DNA of 64,000 nt from Hyperoplus lanceolatus (GCA_026929865.2 CM049413.1:14492001-14556000); one strand, 5' to 3'. Counted from the stretch's first letter, positions 36,801 through 48,467 are shown. Translations and numbers: made by a program. The notes: generated from the sequence alone by a model not told the origin.

Positions 36801-36913
36801 CACCCGACCCCAGCGGTTCCTCCGATGAGTGGTGGGCCCATCCGTTGTAGAGGAGGAGTGTGTTTCCACGTAGCTTTTTCGGGCTGTGCCCGGCCGGGCC
36901 TCGTGGCAGACCG
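33844..36913 (-). mobile_element. RTE/Rex3-like LINE, near full length, inactivated
   Basis: On the minus strand the 3070-bp element begins GGTCTGCCACGAGGCCCGGC, has one endonuclease-reverse transcriptase frame and ends GGATAAGCGGCTGAAGATGA with a (GAT)n-type tail. The 12-bp duplication TGGTTTAGATCA lies at both sides (33832-33843, 36914-36925). A single-frame APE+RT layout and simple-repeat tail fit the RTE/Rex3 group; the clade is from memory. It is GC-rich against its AT-rich host hAT. Confidence 0.85.
33867..36869 (-). pseudogene. RTE-like endonuclease/reverse transcriptase, broken by one stop and two frameshifts
   Basis: Four open pieces run 36869-35643, 35624-35049, 35212-34106 and 34109-33867. 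The first holds an AP-endonuclease domain ([42 protein letters not shown]). Next come the RT start (SGKAPGVDEIRPEMLK, PKEWQTGVVVPIFKKGD), then GFRPGRGTTDQLF, FVDLEKAYDRVPR, GLRQGCALSPILF, catalytic FADDVVL (about 34636) and the C-terminal HLVRMPPGRLPREVF block. An in-frame TGA at 35643-35645 splits the first two pieces. A small deletion near 35130-35150 shifts frame just after KKGDQRVCS, and another near 34140 shifts frame after SSVIRES. It is catalytically dead as it stands. Confidence 0.9.
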
Positions 36914-37511
36914 TGGTTTAGATCAATTATACACAATTACATTATTAGAACTGCAGCTGCAGTCTGTAGACCGGTTAAATTCCCACATTATCAGACCATT
37001 TGCTCCATATTTGCTTATCTAAAGTATAATGACACAGTATACATCCATACATGTGTGGTGACATGATTTGTTTAATTTGTGCACTTTAATTTGTAAAAGT
37101 GTTGCATTAATTAAACAAAACTAGTTTGTCTATATATATAATGCCCTACACTGAAGAGACCCCTGCCCCTCCCGCTATTAAAAAGTAACTAGTAACTTGT
37201 ACTTTAAGTACATTTTAAATCAGCTACTTTTTCACTTTTACTTCAGTAGATTTTTAGACAAGTACTTTTACTTTTACTTAAGTAAAATCTCATCCAAGTA
37301 ATCATACTTTTACTTGAGTAGAATATTTTTGTACTCTTTCCACCTCTGTTTATTTCCTACATTCAATTCTGACAGTAAAAAAAAGAAACGAGCCTCATTG
37401 GCTTTTCCGTCTGTGGGCGGACTTCTCCTAATTGGTTATAGCGCTCCGTCAGTTGTGCCACTGAGCCTACTTCTGTAATTCCAGCGTAAAAGTAACCTTT
37501 ATAAAAGGATC

Positions 37512-40014
37512 GAAAACTGATACATTTATCTTCAGATTGTGATCAATGCTTGCAATAAGAAAGTAGGGAACTCAGAAAGCAGCACATAATAAGCCTAAAT
37601 AGGCTATAATCAACCTCTAAATAAAATGTGTGGTTGGACATATGTCGGAACATTGTTAATTTTTTCATGTGAATATGATTTTTTCCTGATTATTATTATT
37701 TTTTTTTAAACGTCACGTTTAGCTTTAATAGCGTCCATAGCATCAGGAGTGAACACCTCGCCAAAGCCGCAACATATGCCGTGACTATAACCTGCTGGAT
37801 AGATGGTTAGACCTACTCTGAGTTTGTTTTCACTTTACGCTGCAGTTCCAACTGAAGAAAGAGTCACTGTCTGTCACAACGCGTCCCTGTACAGTTTAAA
37901 GCAAAATCACTCCATAGAAATCTCCATCGGGATGTTTTTATCATTTCCTGATGATTTTACGTTTGATCGATCATTTATCTGATCAGTAGCCTTGTTCTCA
38001 GCCCTCTTGTCGTTCATATGGCGGCCACCTTACACATCGAGAACATGCTCTACATTCAGATTAATAAACCTAGTTGTATAGGCATATATCATTCTTTGTT
38101 TTATTAACAGGAGTGTTTTAGGATCAAGCATTTGTTTCTCTTGTTTCCATGGTGAAACATGTTATCAGCGATCCATTGACTATGGCTTTTACGCATGCGC
38201 TCAACCCAGAGTAAACATGCTCAGAGTTGATTGACCCAACCCTGATCGGGCTATCATAGCCTAATGCATATTTCTCGCTAACAATAGCCTATTATAAAAA
38301 CAGACCTGTGGTCTCGCCATTGCTAGGTAAAATTCATAATTTCCCATGGAAAAAAAGCCATTGGGGCGGCCAACTGCGCTGTGGTCCTCCCTGCGGTCTC
38401 GGCTCGTGGATTATAGACGTTATGATAGGCTATAGACAGGTCCGTGGCAGGTGTGTGTGTGTGTGTGTGTGGGGTGGGCTGGGGGGTGCGAGGCCCTGCT
38501 CATTGACGTGCACGCGCATTAATCAAGGACACGCACGCAGCTTTACTTTTGCGCGCGGGTAATCTGGGTGCAATAGCCTTCATGTTTAACATGTAGAATA
38601 ATACAGCATCATCATTCACAACTGTAAAAATATTGACCTTAGGCTACTTGATCAAGTTAGCGCAGCTGTCACTTTATTTTCACATGTAGTGTCATTGTCT
38701 TGGCTGTTCTTTGGGTACAGCCGTGGGTACAGAAGGCGAGGTCAGCTCGACTAGCTTCCAATAATCTCCAAGCACTCGCGACTTCAAAAAATTATTGCCT
38801 TTATTTTTCATCATGACAAACACACACCTGGCCTACCTGGTCGGTGCGGAAAGCCCGCCCACAAAAAACAAAGCAGTCTAGGCATAAACAGTACTATATA
38901 ATATCATTATCATCAATATCATTTCAATTCCAAATGTCTATTTTCATAATAAACAATTCAGACATCTTTGTAAACAGAAAATCAATAGCCTCATTTTAAC
39001 GGCTGCGACAATCATAGCGTTATACAACCAGGTTGCAATCATCCTGGGCACCAGAAAAGAGATTATGCGTGTGTTTCATTAAAACTTGGTGTGGCACGTT
39101 TATTTAGGGTCTGTACAACAACGGGGGTCTGGGGGTCCTCCCCCAGGAGCCTCAAATACTTGTTTCTTGTGTTCTGGCGACTTTAAAGCACAAACAAGTT
39201 GTTCACATCATCAACTTTTGCCTTTTTTAGTTGTTCCAGAGAATCTGCCTTATCATCTTGACATCTACTCTAAATGATATCTGACCGTTATGTTTGTTTA
39301 TCATCTCTCTTGCGTGACATTTTATAATAACAATAGTAGCCTAAATATGTATCTCATTTGCTGTGCTCTGGGGAGGAACAGACACGCTGGCAACTTTTCT
39401 GGTATCAAATTGGTGATTACGGGATGATTTGGATGCAGCAGCCTATTTGAATGACATGCTGTCGGGCGGACGGAGCTGCTTGACTCTCGGCTGGGTGCGA
39501 GGCGAGATTGGGGACATGTCTCCGTATATCCAGGGCTTGGGACATCCAATCGGATCGGCTTGTCACCTCTACAACGTTAACGTGCAGGAACCCCCGGTGA
39601 TCATTTAGTCTAAAATCACATAGTTTTACTGCACGGCAGCTCGCGAGGTCTCACAGTGAACGACACCAACACAGCGTTTCACCGGGGTACGCGCTGCTTC
39701 GCTCAGACGGGGCTTTGAGTGTAGGCTCAGACGCAAAGAGAGTGTCCCTTTGTCTCTCTCTCTCTCGGCTGCGCGCTGCATTTCTCCATAGCATATACTG
39801 ACCCATAGCATACACTGACCCACATTATAATGTGTGTGATTGCGTGTTGGTAGGGGTCCATGGCTGGTTTGTGTCCAGGGCCCGTGGACATGTTAATCCG
39901 TCCTTGCCTGTGCGGTGGCACACTTGGCACATGCCTTGCCAAAGTACTGGCTATAGGTAGGCTATATTATTGCACAAAAAAATAAAAAAATGTCGCCTAT
40001 TATTTTATTCGAAC
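37512..40014. other. Interior of the inverted-repeat element, unassigned
   Basis: AT-rich and GC-rich patches, a short (GT)n at 38451-38471, and GTATATACTGACCC-type short repeats near 39785-39825 that recur inverted near 43166-43185. I see no transposase frame and no paired ends of further nested elements, though some may be present. Confidence 0.4.
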
Positions 40015-40380
40015 ATGTAGGCCAGGGCTATTCAACCTCCTTAACAAGTGGGCCAAAAAGGAAAACCGCTGGGGGTTCATGGGCCACACATACAGTAAAA
40101 CATATAATGTCAATTAATCGCTACAAATAAATCGTACTTAATCAATAGGTATAGCATGCTAAATGGAATAAACTTGTCAGACGCATTCCTTTCTTCTTCA
40201 CTTTTAATCGCATCATTAAAACAATTGTTGTTCTTATTTTGGACACATTCTTATGATTCAACAATGTTGTTGGAATCATCACAAAACAGAACTACTGTAC
40301 ATATGAGACAGTTTGAGCCTGTTTCAGTCAGTGAGAGAAATTGCACTGCCTTGATTTTGCCATTTCAGCATAGTTGGGCT

Positions 40381-42853
40381 TAGGGCTGGGCGATATGGGC
40401 AAAAATCAATATCTCGATATTTTTTTACTATATCTCGATACACGATATATATCTCGATATATTTCAAATCTCCTCTAGAGCACATCCTAAATTAAATAAA
40501 TTTTTTGCATAACATCACACCAGTAATATGATTTAAATAGTCCCTGCAAAATGTGTCTGCACTAACAATGCATTAGGCTACATGCACCATGTTTATATTC
40601 TTTAGTGCTTTCTATTAGAACAATTTGAAACTTGCACATGGCAAAGAGTTTGCACATTGTATTGATTATTCTACATCCTTCCACTGGATCCAGCATTATT
40701 TTATTTGGAAACAGTTTTTTCCATCTTCTGGTAATCTGTAAACTGAGAACACTAATTATGACTCATTACAACCACTTACTAATTGTTTATCACCACTAAC
40801 CAGTGTTGGGAACGTTACTTTAAAAAAGTAATTAGTTATAGTTACTCACTACTTGTTCCAAAAAGTAACTGAGTTAGTAACTGAATTACTTTATAATAGA
40901 AGTAATTAGTTACCAGGGAAAGTAACTATTTGCGTTAGCCTACTGTAAAAAAAAAGTTGCTATATGTCAAAAAAATTGATTTTTCTGAGCAGTTTTCACA
41001 AGTCAGTTGAAATGAGTAGAACAAACAGGCAGGCCTACTTGTAGGCTACATAACCTTCAATGTGTATTGCACATCAATAGACAGCAAGAGGTTTATCCTG
41101 CACTTCAAGTATTTTGTTCTCAACAAAAGTAGTAGAGGAAACTGCTGAATGTACCGTGCTGATCTGCTATATCACTGGATTCACTTCAGGGGTGTCGGCT
41201 AAAACCACTATAGTAGCCTAAATAATAAAACACTACTTAAGGCCAAAACGTCAGACTATGAAGCATGAGACGATGAGAGGAGGAGTAAGGATTTAACTAA
41301 ACAGCTGTTTCAACCGGCGAATCGCGGCCGTTTAATAACGTGCATAAATTATAACTTATAGAGATGGGAAAACTCCATGCACTTACTCACAAGGGCGATG
41401 CAAACAAACTCAGGGAGGGCACGTTTCGACCGTGGATTGATACCTAATTACTGCGGCAAAGTGCAGGCTCACACAACAGAGAGAAAAAGAAAAAGAAACT
41501 TCACTAAACAGGCGCTCCGGCTGACTGACGTGACGACGCTAACTGACAGTTATGTCATCCACACTGAATAAAACAACTTAAAACACACCGGTCTCCTCAC
41601 TAGCAGTATGGAGCCAGGGGTGCGTTCGGATTACACAGTTTATTCAATCAATTCATAGTAACGCACCGCATTTAACGTTCAGTAACGATAACGGCGTTGT
41701 AACGACGGAAAAAGTAATTAGTTAGATTACCCCGTTACTGAAAAAAGAACGGCGTTACCTAACGCCGTTATTTTAAACGGCGTTATTCCCAACACTGCCA
41801 CTAACCCCCTGAAGATAGCAGCCACACTTTAAATGCAGAACCGGTTTTGATCCATAATAGTAGTCTATGTGTATAAAAGGCTCTGACATGTATAATTGTT
41901 ACTGTCGCTTTAAGAGCAGTTGCTCTATAGTGTAAGTTAAGTTTCGTTTTCTGCCTGTTAGTCCGAGAGAGAGATTCATGCGAGCGCAAACAGCAGGTGG
42001 CTCATCGTCCCTCTGTTACCTGCCTTGTTTGATTCTCCTGTATTTAGTTAATGAAAATAAAACTGGAAGACAACCAGAGGATTTAAATAAATACGGCTGA
42101 GAATAATAGCCTATAGTCTAAAGAAAGCAAAGTCTCATCATCATCATTCCTTGCATTCTAACCGATGCACCATTCCTGGATGCTATTCATACCTATTGAT
42201 CTAGCCCTCCTGCATTATCACTAAAACACTGTTTTATTTTATAAAAAATACTCGCAAATGTAGCCTACTTTACATAGACTTTTAGTTAATAAACGGTGTG
42301 CACCTCCCTTGGTGCTGACATGGACCTATTATAAGAGGCTGCCCGTAATAAATCGGATGCCGTGGTTGTGTGACGTTGGACCAAAAACTCCCCCGGCGCT
42401 CGTTCGCCTTCCTCTCATAAGGACCAGGCTCTGTACAGCGGCCGCTTATGCCGTCAAACGCCCGTCTACAAAAAAGGTCCATGCTATGAACGACAGCCAC
42501 CATCGCCGTCTTTCGCGCCCCCTCCACCCGCTCGTTCAGCTGTCATAAGAGCATCAGAGCCCTCGTCTTTTTTCTCCCCCTCTCGTCGTTGTTTTCACAT
42601 GGCGATTAAAGTAAACACTCGCAAGGCACAGACTACGTCACAGGTGCACGCCCAGGAGACTCTGGTTGGGAGGGGTGAGTGAGTGAGTTGCCAATGCATG
42701 TAGTCTGAGGCAGAGAGCCACAGGAAAGAGCGAGAGAAGCGAACACCAGCGAGTCAGCCGGTGGCGGCGGCGGCTAAAAAAAAAACACATTACGTGCCAA
42801 TTTGTATTCGATGGTCGATACATCGAATATATTCGATATATCGCCCAGCCCTA
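40381..42853. mobile_element. hAT transposon (middle of three nested)
   Basis: The ends are TAGGGCTGGGCGATAT (40381) and ATATCGCCCAGCCCTA (to 42853), perfectly inverted. The 8-bp duplication GTTGGGCT is at 40373-40380 and 42854-42861. TCGATAT repeats follow each end. About 1.47 kb remains without its insert; no transposase is recognised. Confidence 0.9.
40801..41797. mobile_element. hAT transposon (innermost of three nested)
   Basis: The ends are CAGTGTTGGGAACGTTACTT (40801) and, in reverse, CAGTGTTGGGAATAACGCCG (from 41797). The duplication CCACTAAC is at 40793-40800 and 41798-41805. Subterminal AAGTAACTGAGTTAGTAACTG motifs recall a very common fish hAT MITE family. At 997 bp it has no coding capacity. 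Confidence 0.9.
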
Positions 42854-43182
42854 GTTGGGCTCATAAATTGTAAGGCCAATCCTGAGACACTCATGCAGCT
42901 TCATAAACCAACCATGTGTATAACTGATTTACTGCATTTGTTTTATTTATCATATTACACCGTGTATGACACACGCGAACCAGATTAGAAGACAACAATT
43001 TTCCTTAAAAAAAAAAAAAAAAAAAAAATGTTTTAGTCTGCAGGCAACCTCTTGCGGGCCAGAAAAAAAACAAGAAGGGCCATATTCGGCCCACGGGCCG
43101 CTAGTTGAATAGGCCTGATGTAGGCTATACATTTTATAGATTGTGCTCAATAGGGCATAGGCTATGGGTCAGTGTATGCTAT

Positions 43183-43506
43183 GATCCTATTATAAAGGCT
43201 ACTTTTACGCTGGAAATACAGAAGCAGGAAGCTCTCAGTGGCACAGCCAATGAGGTTTGTTTATTTGTTTTCATATAATTGGGACTAAGCTCTTAATAAG
43301 TAACAAAACCCTCCGTTCATCCATTTCCTTGTTCTGTCATATTCGTTTTTCGTTTTGTACCAATAAACAAGAAAGGAAAATTCGGATGGAATTTTCGTTT
43401 CTGCATTCCAGCTGGAAAACGGTAAAACGAAATTACGAGTGGTATATTCCTTTCTTTCACTTTGGACTCGGCCCTTAATTCAAAATAACACTTCGTACAC
43501 GGACCC
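43183..43506 (-). repeat. Right inverted-repeat arm
   Basis: Continuous arm of 324 bp, complementary to the split left arm. Landmarks are GCGTAAAAGTA, CCTCATTGGCT and TTTCCAGCTGGAATGCAGAA when read in the left-arm sense. Confidence 0.85.
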
Positions 43507-43892
43507 TTCTGGCTTGTGAGAACTTTCGGGTTACAAAAATAAATACCTACCACTTCTCTCTGCGTTTTCTTTTCTTAATTACGGCCAACACAGTACACTT
43601 TACAATCGTGACAACGTTCTTGGTCACTCTCTGCACTCTCTGCAAGTTTAAATGATCCGAGTGATTTCACATACACATGTAAAACAATATTTCATGAGAA
43701 AATAAAATGAAATTTGATGACTGTAGTGTACCATATGACAAGAATGAATGACAAACACAGCAATTTGGTGCTATACAGTATCTTTTATTTTTTACTAAAA
43801 AATAAAAATTTGCAACAAAAACTCCTGTAGTTTCAGGGCTGTAAAAATCAAACAAAAAAACTTAAATTGTGTCACTTTCAAAGTATCTAATC

Positions 43893-45757
43893 CTACCTAT
43901 CTTCCTCATTGGGCCACATGTTTTCATCGACGTCGCAGCGTATATTCTCCCTTGCAAGACACCGAGGGAAATATCGACGGGCATGCCTTATCCACCCCTG
44001 GCAGTCCTTGGGAGACGTTTGCCCACAGGCGGCTTTCATGGCCTCTAGCAAGGTCTTTTGGTCATGTGGCAGGTGGTCATAGACCTTCCACCTCCAAGCA
44101 GAGAAGAATTCCTCTATGGGGTTGAGGAAAGGGTAGTATGGGGGCAGGTAGAGGTTTGTCATCCTTGGATGTGCAGCAAACCACTCTCTCACTGCGATAG
44201 CGTGGTGGAAAGCTACATTGTCCCATACCACAACAAAAACAGGAGCATTCCTTCTTCTGCCTGCTGGCACAAGCTGATTGTGTAGCTCATCTAGGAAGGC
44301 AATGAGCCTGGCTGTATTATAGGGGCCAATCAGGGGTTTGTGGAGCAGCACACCCTCGGTAGAAATAGCTGCGCACATTGTGATGTTGGCCCCTCGCTGG
44401 CCAGGGACATTCACCGTTGCTCTTCGCCCTATGACGTTTCTTCCCCTGCGGCGCGTTTTTGCTAGGTTGAAACCAGCCTCATCCACAAAAATGAAGGAAT
44501 GGGCTGTCTGCCTGGCGTCAATCTCCATTGCACTCTGAAATACAGTAAATACACCTTTTTACAGTTACAGTATTGTACAGTTAGATATACCTGTATTCAC
44601 ATTACAGTACAGTTCATAGCTGCATATGTACCATTTAGACATCTTACCTAGACATATTGGTACCTGAGCAATTTCACCCGGTCACTGTTTCGCTCAAAGG
44701 GCACTTTGTACAGCTGCTTCATTCGTACCTGATGTTTCTTTAGGATTCTGGCAATTGTATTAGTGCTGACTGAATTGATATCTACAAAGATCTCATCGTC
44801 TGCCAGCACTCTCTCTTTAATTTCCAGCAGTTTTATAGCATTGTTGGCAACAAACATGTCAACAATTGCTATTTCCTGCGCATCAGTAAATATTCTGCCT
44901 CTTCCTCCAGTGGGAGGCTATCTTTGGATCCTATTGTATAAAATAGAAAAATATCAATATTATAAAACACATTTAGCAAGAACAACTAAAAATGACTCTT
45001 TACGTAGGCCTAGGCCTAGTTACAGGAATTCAGTTCATCATTACATCATCATGGTTGACCACATGGTCAATAATGGTGGCCCTGATCTCATCAGAGACAG
45101 CGGCTGTGTCTTGATTCAGGGGTTGCACCCTACGTAGGCTGCATTTGAAGACCGATTGCGTCATAGCGGCGCGCAAAGGCTGTCCGGTTTGCAAGGAAAA
45201 TACAGCCTTCGTTTCACGGTTTTGAAGGCTGCATCAGATGTATCCTTCGTGGCCCTACATATCCCAAGATTCATTGCGTTTTTTTCAGAGATGGCATAAA
45301 ATAAAATAAAAAATAACAAAACAGCAACGTGTTGCTCCATCTTCTTAACTTTTATCTTCCTTTCTTTTTTTCTTGTACTTTTTTTTCTTTTCGTCTGGTA
45401 GGCAACTTCTTTTTCTTTTTTCCTCCGTTGACAGGGCTGTCTCCGTTGGCAGCAATCAGGGTTGCTAGGCAGCACAGGAGCGGCGAGTCGTCACGCATGG
45501 TAACGGCTTGTTACGTAAACCGGAAATGCTCGTAAATCGAGACCTGCGGAGACCGTCTCATTTAACAAGGCTCGTTGGCCTTAAAACCGGCCTTAAAATC
45601 GGCCTTCATAGGCTATAGCCTTCATAGACCGCGAGACTGCGTCCTACCAAGGCTGCAACCCCTGAATCAAGACACAGCGAGCAGCTCTTGCTCTTCCTGG
45701 TCCTCTTCCTCTACCTCTACCTCTCCCTCTTCCTCTTCCTGGTCCTCCTCGCATCAT
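43893..45757 (-). pseudogene. IS630/Tc1-mariner superfamily DDE transposase, intron-containing, decayed
   Basis: The pieces on the minus strand are as follows. An Arg-Gly-rich N-terminus (ATG at 45757, MMRGGPGRGRGRGRGRGRG) is cut by a MITE at about 45676-45106. The fragment VSDEIRATIIDHVVNH follows (about 45103-45050). Then comes a helix-turn-helix segment TGGRGRIFTDAQEIAIVD...KVPFERNSDRVKLLRYQYV (about 44915-44657). A putative intron with GTAAGA donor (about 44647) and TTTCAG acceptor (about 44537) precedes the catalytic exon to 43893. The catalytic residues are visible: D in FIFVDEAGFN, D in VVWDNVAFHH and E in FLNPIEEFF, with about 35 residues between the last two. The last codon before the donor is TAG where the family pattern suggests Gln (CAG). 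The helix-turn-helix part also appears shortened. It is inactive as it stands. Confidence 0.8.
45105..45677. mobile_element. MITE inserted in the transposase gene
   Basis: Near-perfect inverted ends CTGTGTCTTGATTCAGGGGT (from about 45104) and ACCCCTGAATCAAGACACAG (to about 45677) enclose about 570 bp with CATAGCGGCGCGC and poly-pyrimidine stretches. The termini resemble an abundant fish MITE often attributed to ISL2EU/PIF-type mobilisers, but the target duplication is too short or blurred to call. Confidence 0.75.
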
Positions 45758-45759
45758 GA

Positions 45760-46560
45760 CTCTCCCGGGCACCCTTCTCTGAACACCGACCTGTCTTTCT
45801 GGATCCATTTTTTCCCAAGAGATCTAAATTGTGAACCTGTCCCTTTTTATAGGTCCAACAGTAACTAGAAATTGTTATCAGCTGTGTATTTTATTTTATA
45901 TATTGGTAATATTCTACTAAGATTTGCAATACATTTCAATATGGCTAATGCCAGAAGCCATCACTCTGTTTTGAATGTGCTCCTATGAGTTTTGAATACA
46001 GTGAGACAAATTCTGCAACATGTGTGTAAGCATTTGGCAAAAACTGTAAAAAAAAAAAAGAATTGTAATAGGCCTACTTTATTTTCAAGTTTTGTGCTTT
46101 TAGCTGAAATTCAATAAGCTTTTTTATTTTACATATCGGTAATATTCTTGGTAATATTCTCCTATGATTTGAACACATTTCGATAAGGTAAATGCATAAT
46201 CCCATATTTTGTTTTGTATGAGTTCCTAAGAGTTTTGAGCACAGTGTCTTAGCAATTGAACATTTTGCCAGAAATACACAGTGTTTTGCAGGTTGTTGTT
46301 TATGAATGGGAGAAGAGTTCTTGAGTTTTGGTCAATGAGGTTTCTGAATGCATTTTGCGTGAAATGAATGAAAAATTAAACACGGTTTGGAACCCATGGA
46401 CTTCTGTAGTGCACACTGTGTTAAGAGTTTTGCACATGAGGATTTAGTTGTGCCCACTGTGCTTTAGCAATCAGAAAAAACTGTAATGGAGTCATGCAAA
46501 ACTGCATATGTTGTGATTAAATCACAACCCAAAATATGAGCTCAGACAATATCTCATTAC
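45760..46560. other. Probable non-coding remainder of the IS630-like element
   Basis: AT-rich sequence with loosely repeated motifs (GTAATATTCT, TGTTTTGAATG/TGTTTTGTATG, AGTTTTGAA/AGTTTTGAG, TTTGCACATGAGG). It lies 5' of the transposase start and is likely transposon sequence. I could not pair terminal repeats with the 43.5-43.9 kb side. Confidence 0.35.
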
Positions 46561-46599
46561 GTTATCATGCTGATGACATGACATCTATCTCACTGCTAC

Positions 46600-47460
46600 A
46601 GTAACCCCCCCACACACACACTCATTCAATCACTCACACAGGGCATTAGCATGTTGCGGAGCGCATGGAGAGGCCTGCAAGATGAGAAACCAGGTCAGAT
46701 TTCACAAATTAATTTCTGTCTCAATCTCTTGTCTGGACTTGCGTTGTGAAAACTGTATCCTACTCTGAGCCAACATGGTGCCCAGTGAGGCTCAGCATCA
46801 CAGTGAGCAGCACTGAATGGAAAGATGGGAAGGGGAGGTGATTTATCTGCACCATCTAACAGCTGAGTATATGTATAGAGAGAAATAATTTGTGCTCATA
46901 ATTTGTGTCATCTCAACCAGATGACAATCAATACAAACACGCCTGCTGCCTAGTTGAGCAGGTTTCATCTCATTCCAAAAATATTGTCAAGTGTCTTAAA
47001 ATCCAATGGTCCGTTTTGTTATACCAAAACGTGCATCTTGTCAAGGCTTGTAAACTTTAAATTCTCCGTAAAAACAGAATTGATTTAGTTCAATAATTTC
47101 TAGGGGGAAACTATTAATACTATGTGGTAATGTGATAAAGCACTGGGTACATGCAGGTTTTACGCTCAGAAACATATGAATGCTAAGTGTTTTTTTGTTT
47201 GAACATTGATCTTAAAAATTACTTCAAGATCATAGTATGTGGACTTGTTCATACTGACAATTTACCATTGGGATTTTTTGATGTTGATAATGTAATTCAG
47301 TGGAATATCTGATCTCAGAGCAGCAGTGGACATGCAGGATAGGAGAGGTGGCTTACTGCCAAAGAGGTCGCTGCTGGAGGTTGGAGAATGATCTAAAACC
47401 GACTTGATCTGCTTGCCCTATTACAAAACGCACACACATAGATGCCCTGACCCACTCTTC
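46600..47460. other. Non-coding interval, no feature recognised
   Basis: AT-rich single-copy-looking sequence with no frame or paired repeat support. Confidence 0.45.
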
Positions 47461-47474
47461 TGCAGCCTTGTACG

Positions 47475-47488
47475 TCACACACACACAC

Positions 47489-47532
<44 letters not shown>
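47475..47532 (+). repeat. (CA)n microsatellite
   Basis: About 28 CA units with one AACA interruption. Confidence 0.96.
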
Positions 47533-47533
<1 letters not shown>

Positions 47534-48389
47534 CATCCTCAACATTCACACACTGACAGTCTACCCACGCATACACCTCCGCTGTCGGGCCACAGATGTC
47601 GTCCCTGTCCACAGCATAACAACGCACCGAAGAACATGACTGGAGTAGTGTATTTTGTGCGTTGGTGGTCGCTCTGTATGTGTAGTGGCTCTGACCTGAG
47701 GGGACCTACTGTAGCTGGAATATTACTGCTCTGCATCTCCCTTTTTTCAGCCTGACAGTTGGCTCCACTGACCTACTTTTTTCCCAAGAGACCCAAATTA
47801 TTATTAGCCCTGTCCTTTCTCACTGAAAGAGAAGGGAAAGGAATAAAAAAGGAAGGCTAAAAGTCAAGAAAACGTCCTTTGCATTTTGGTTCTATGAGTG
47901 AATTTGTAAAGGTCTAACATTCATTAAAGTAGAGATGATGCACGAGTAAATCTTTCTTCCCCTGCGGACACTTCAAAGCCGTAATTGTAAATACGGCTTG
48001 GTTGTTTGGTCACAGATGTTTACATGTGGCTTTTATTAAGATGGCAGTTTCACCGGGCTGCTAACCTTTCCTTTACAGTTCCCATGTGGTTACCATGACA
48101 ATCTGTGCTGCGGGCAACTCTGGGCGTGCAAGGTTTACACTTAGTGGTTTGGAAGCTCTCTCACAATGAGGCAATCCTGTTTGAAGCGTGAAACGTAACG
48201 ACCACCCATGACTCCTCACAAAGGGGTAACCTGCTTGGGTGTTTGTTTGGAGATCAAGTGTGGCTCCTTGTTCAGCAGTGGCCTTGTATTTCTGCTCTTA
48301 TATGTTATGACATTTCTGAGAATCATCAAAACATTTTTGGTTGCCTGTTGGAGGCTTGTGCCCTTTGCCTGCATCACTTTTGTTCAGTC

Positions 48390-48390
<1 letters not shown>

Positions 48391-48463
<73 letters not shown>
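48391..48463 (+). repeat. (CA)n microsatellite
   Basis: About 36 uninterrupted CA units. Confidence 0.96.

Positions 48464-48467
<4 letters not shown>

Larger units (their letters stand above)
32620..37348. mobile_element. Tol2-like hAT transposon containing an RTE-like LINE
   Basis: The ends are CAGGGGTGTAAAG (32620) and, in reverse, CAGAGGTGGAAAGAGTAC (from 37348). The subterminal ACTTTTACTTTTACTT-rich repeats are typical of Tol2/Zaphod-type hATs. The 8-bp duplication TTTATTTC flanks it exactly (32612-32619, 37349-37356). Without the LINE it is about 1.65 kb. An ATG at 33130 opens 26 codons (METVRVAGSFEKLPEDD...) ending at a GTAAAA donor at 33210, possibly a leftover first transposase exon, but no BED, DDE or dimerisation domain follows, so it is non-autonomous. 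Confidence 0.9.
40023..43117. mobile_element. hAT transposon (outermost of three nested)
   Basis: The ends are CAGGGCTATTCAACC (40023) and, in reverse, CAGGCCTATTCAACTAG (from 43117). The 8-bp duplication is ATGTAGGC (40015-40022, 43118-43125). Subterminal GGGCC/GGCCCACGGGCC motifs flank the interior. Minus the nested insert it is only about 620 bp, so non-autonomous. Confidence 0.88.
32412..43506. mobile_element. Long-inverted-repeat element (11.1 kb with insertions), unclassified
   Basis: The left arm (32412-32619 continuing at 37357-37511) and the right arm (43183-43506) are near-complementary over about 330-360 bp. Both outer ends read GGGTCCGTGTACGAAGTG, and TTCT flanks both sides (32408-32411, 43507-43510), a possible 4-bp duplication. 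The left arm has an extra ~43 bp near 37410-37452. Subtracting the nested hATs and LINE leaves roughly 3.3 kb, most of it 37512-40014, in which I see no transposase. It may be a foldback-like or large non-autonomous DNA element, or two inverted copies of one repeat. Confidence 0.65.

Noticed and set aside
45575..45868. + strand Ser-rich frame
   Set aside because: Antisense of the Arg-Gly-rich transposase N-terminus plus the MITE end.
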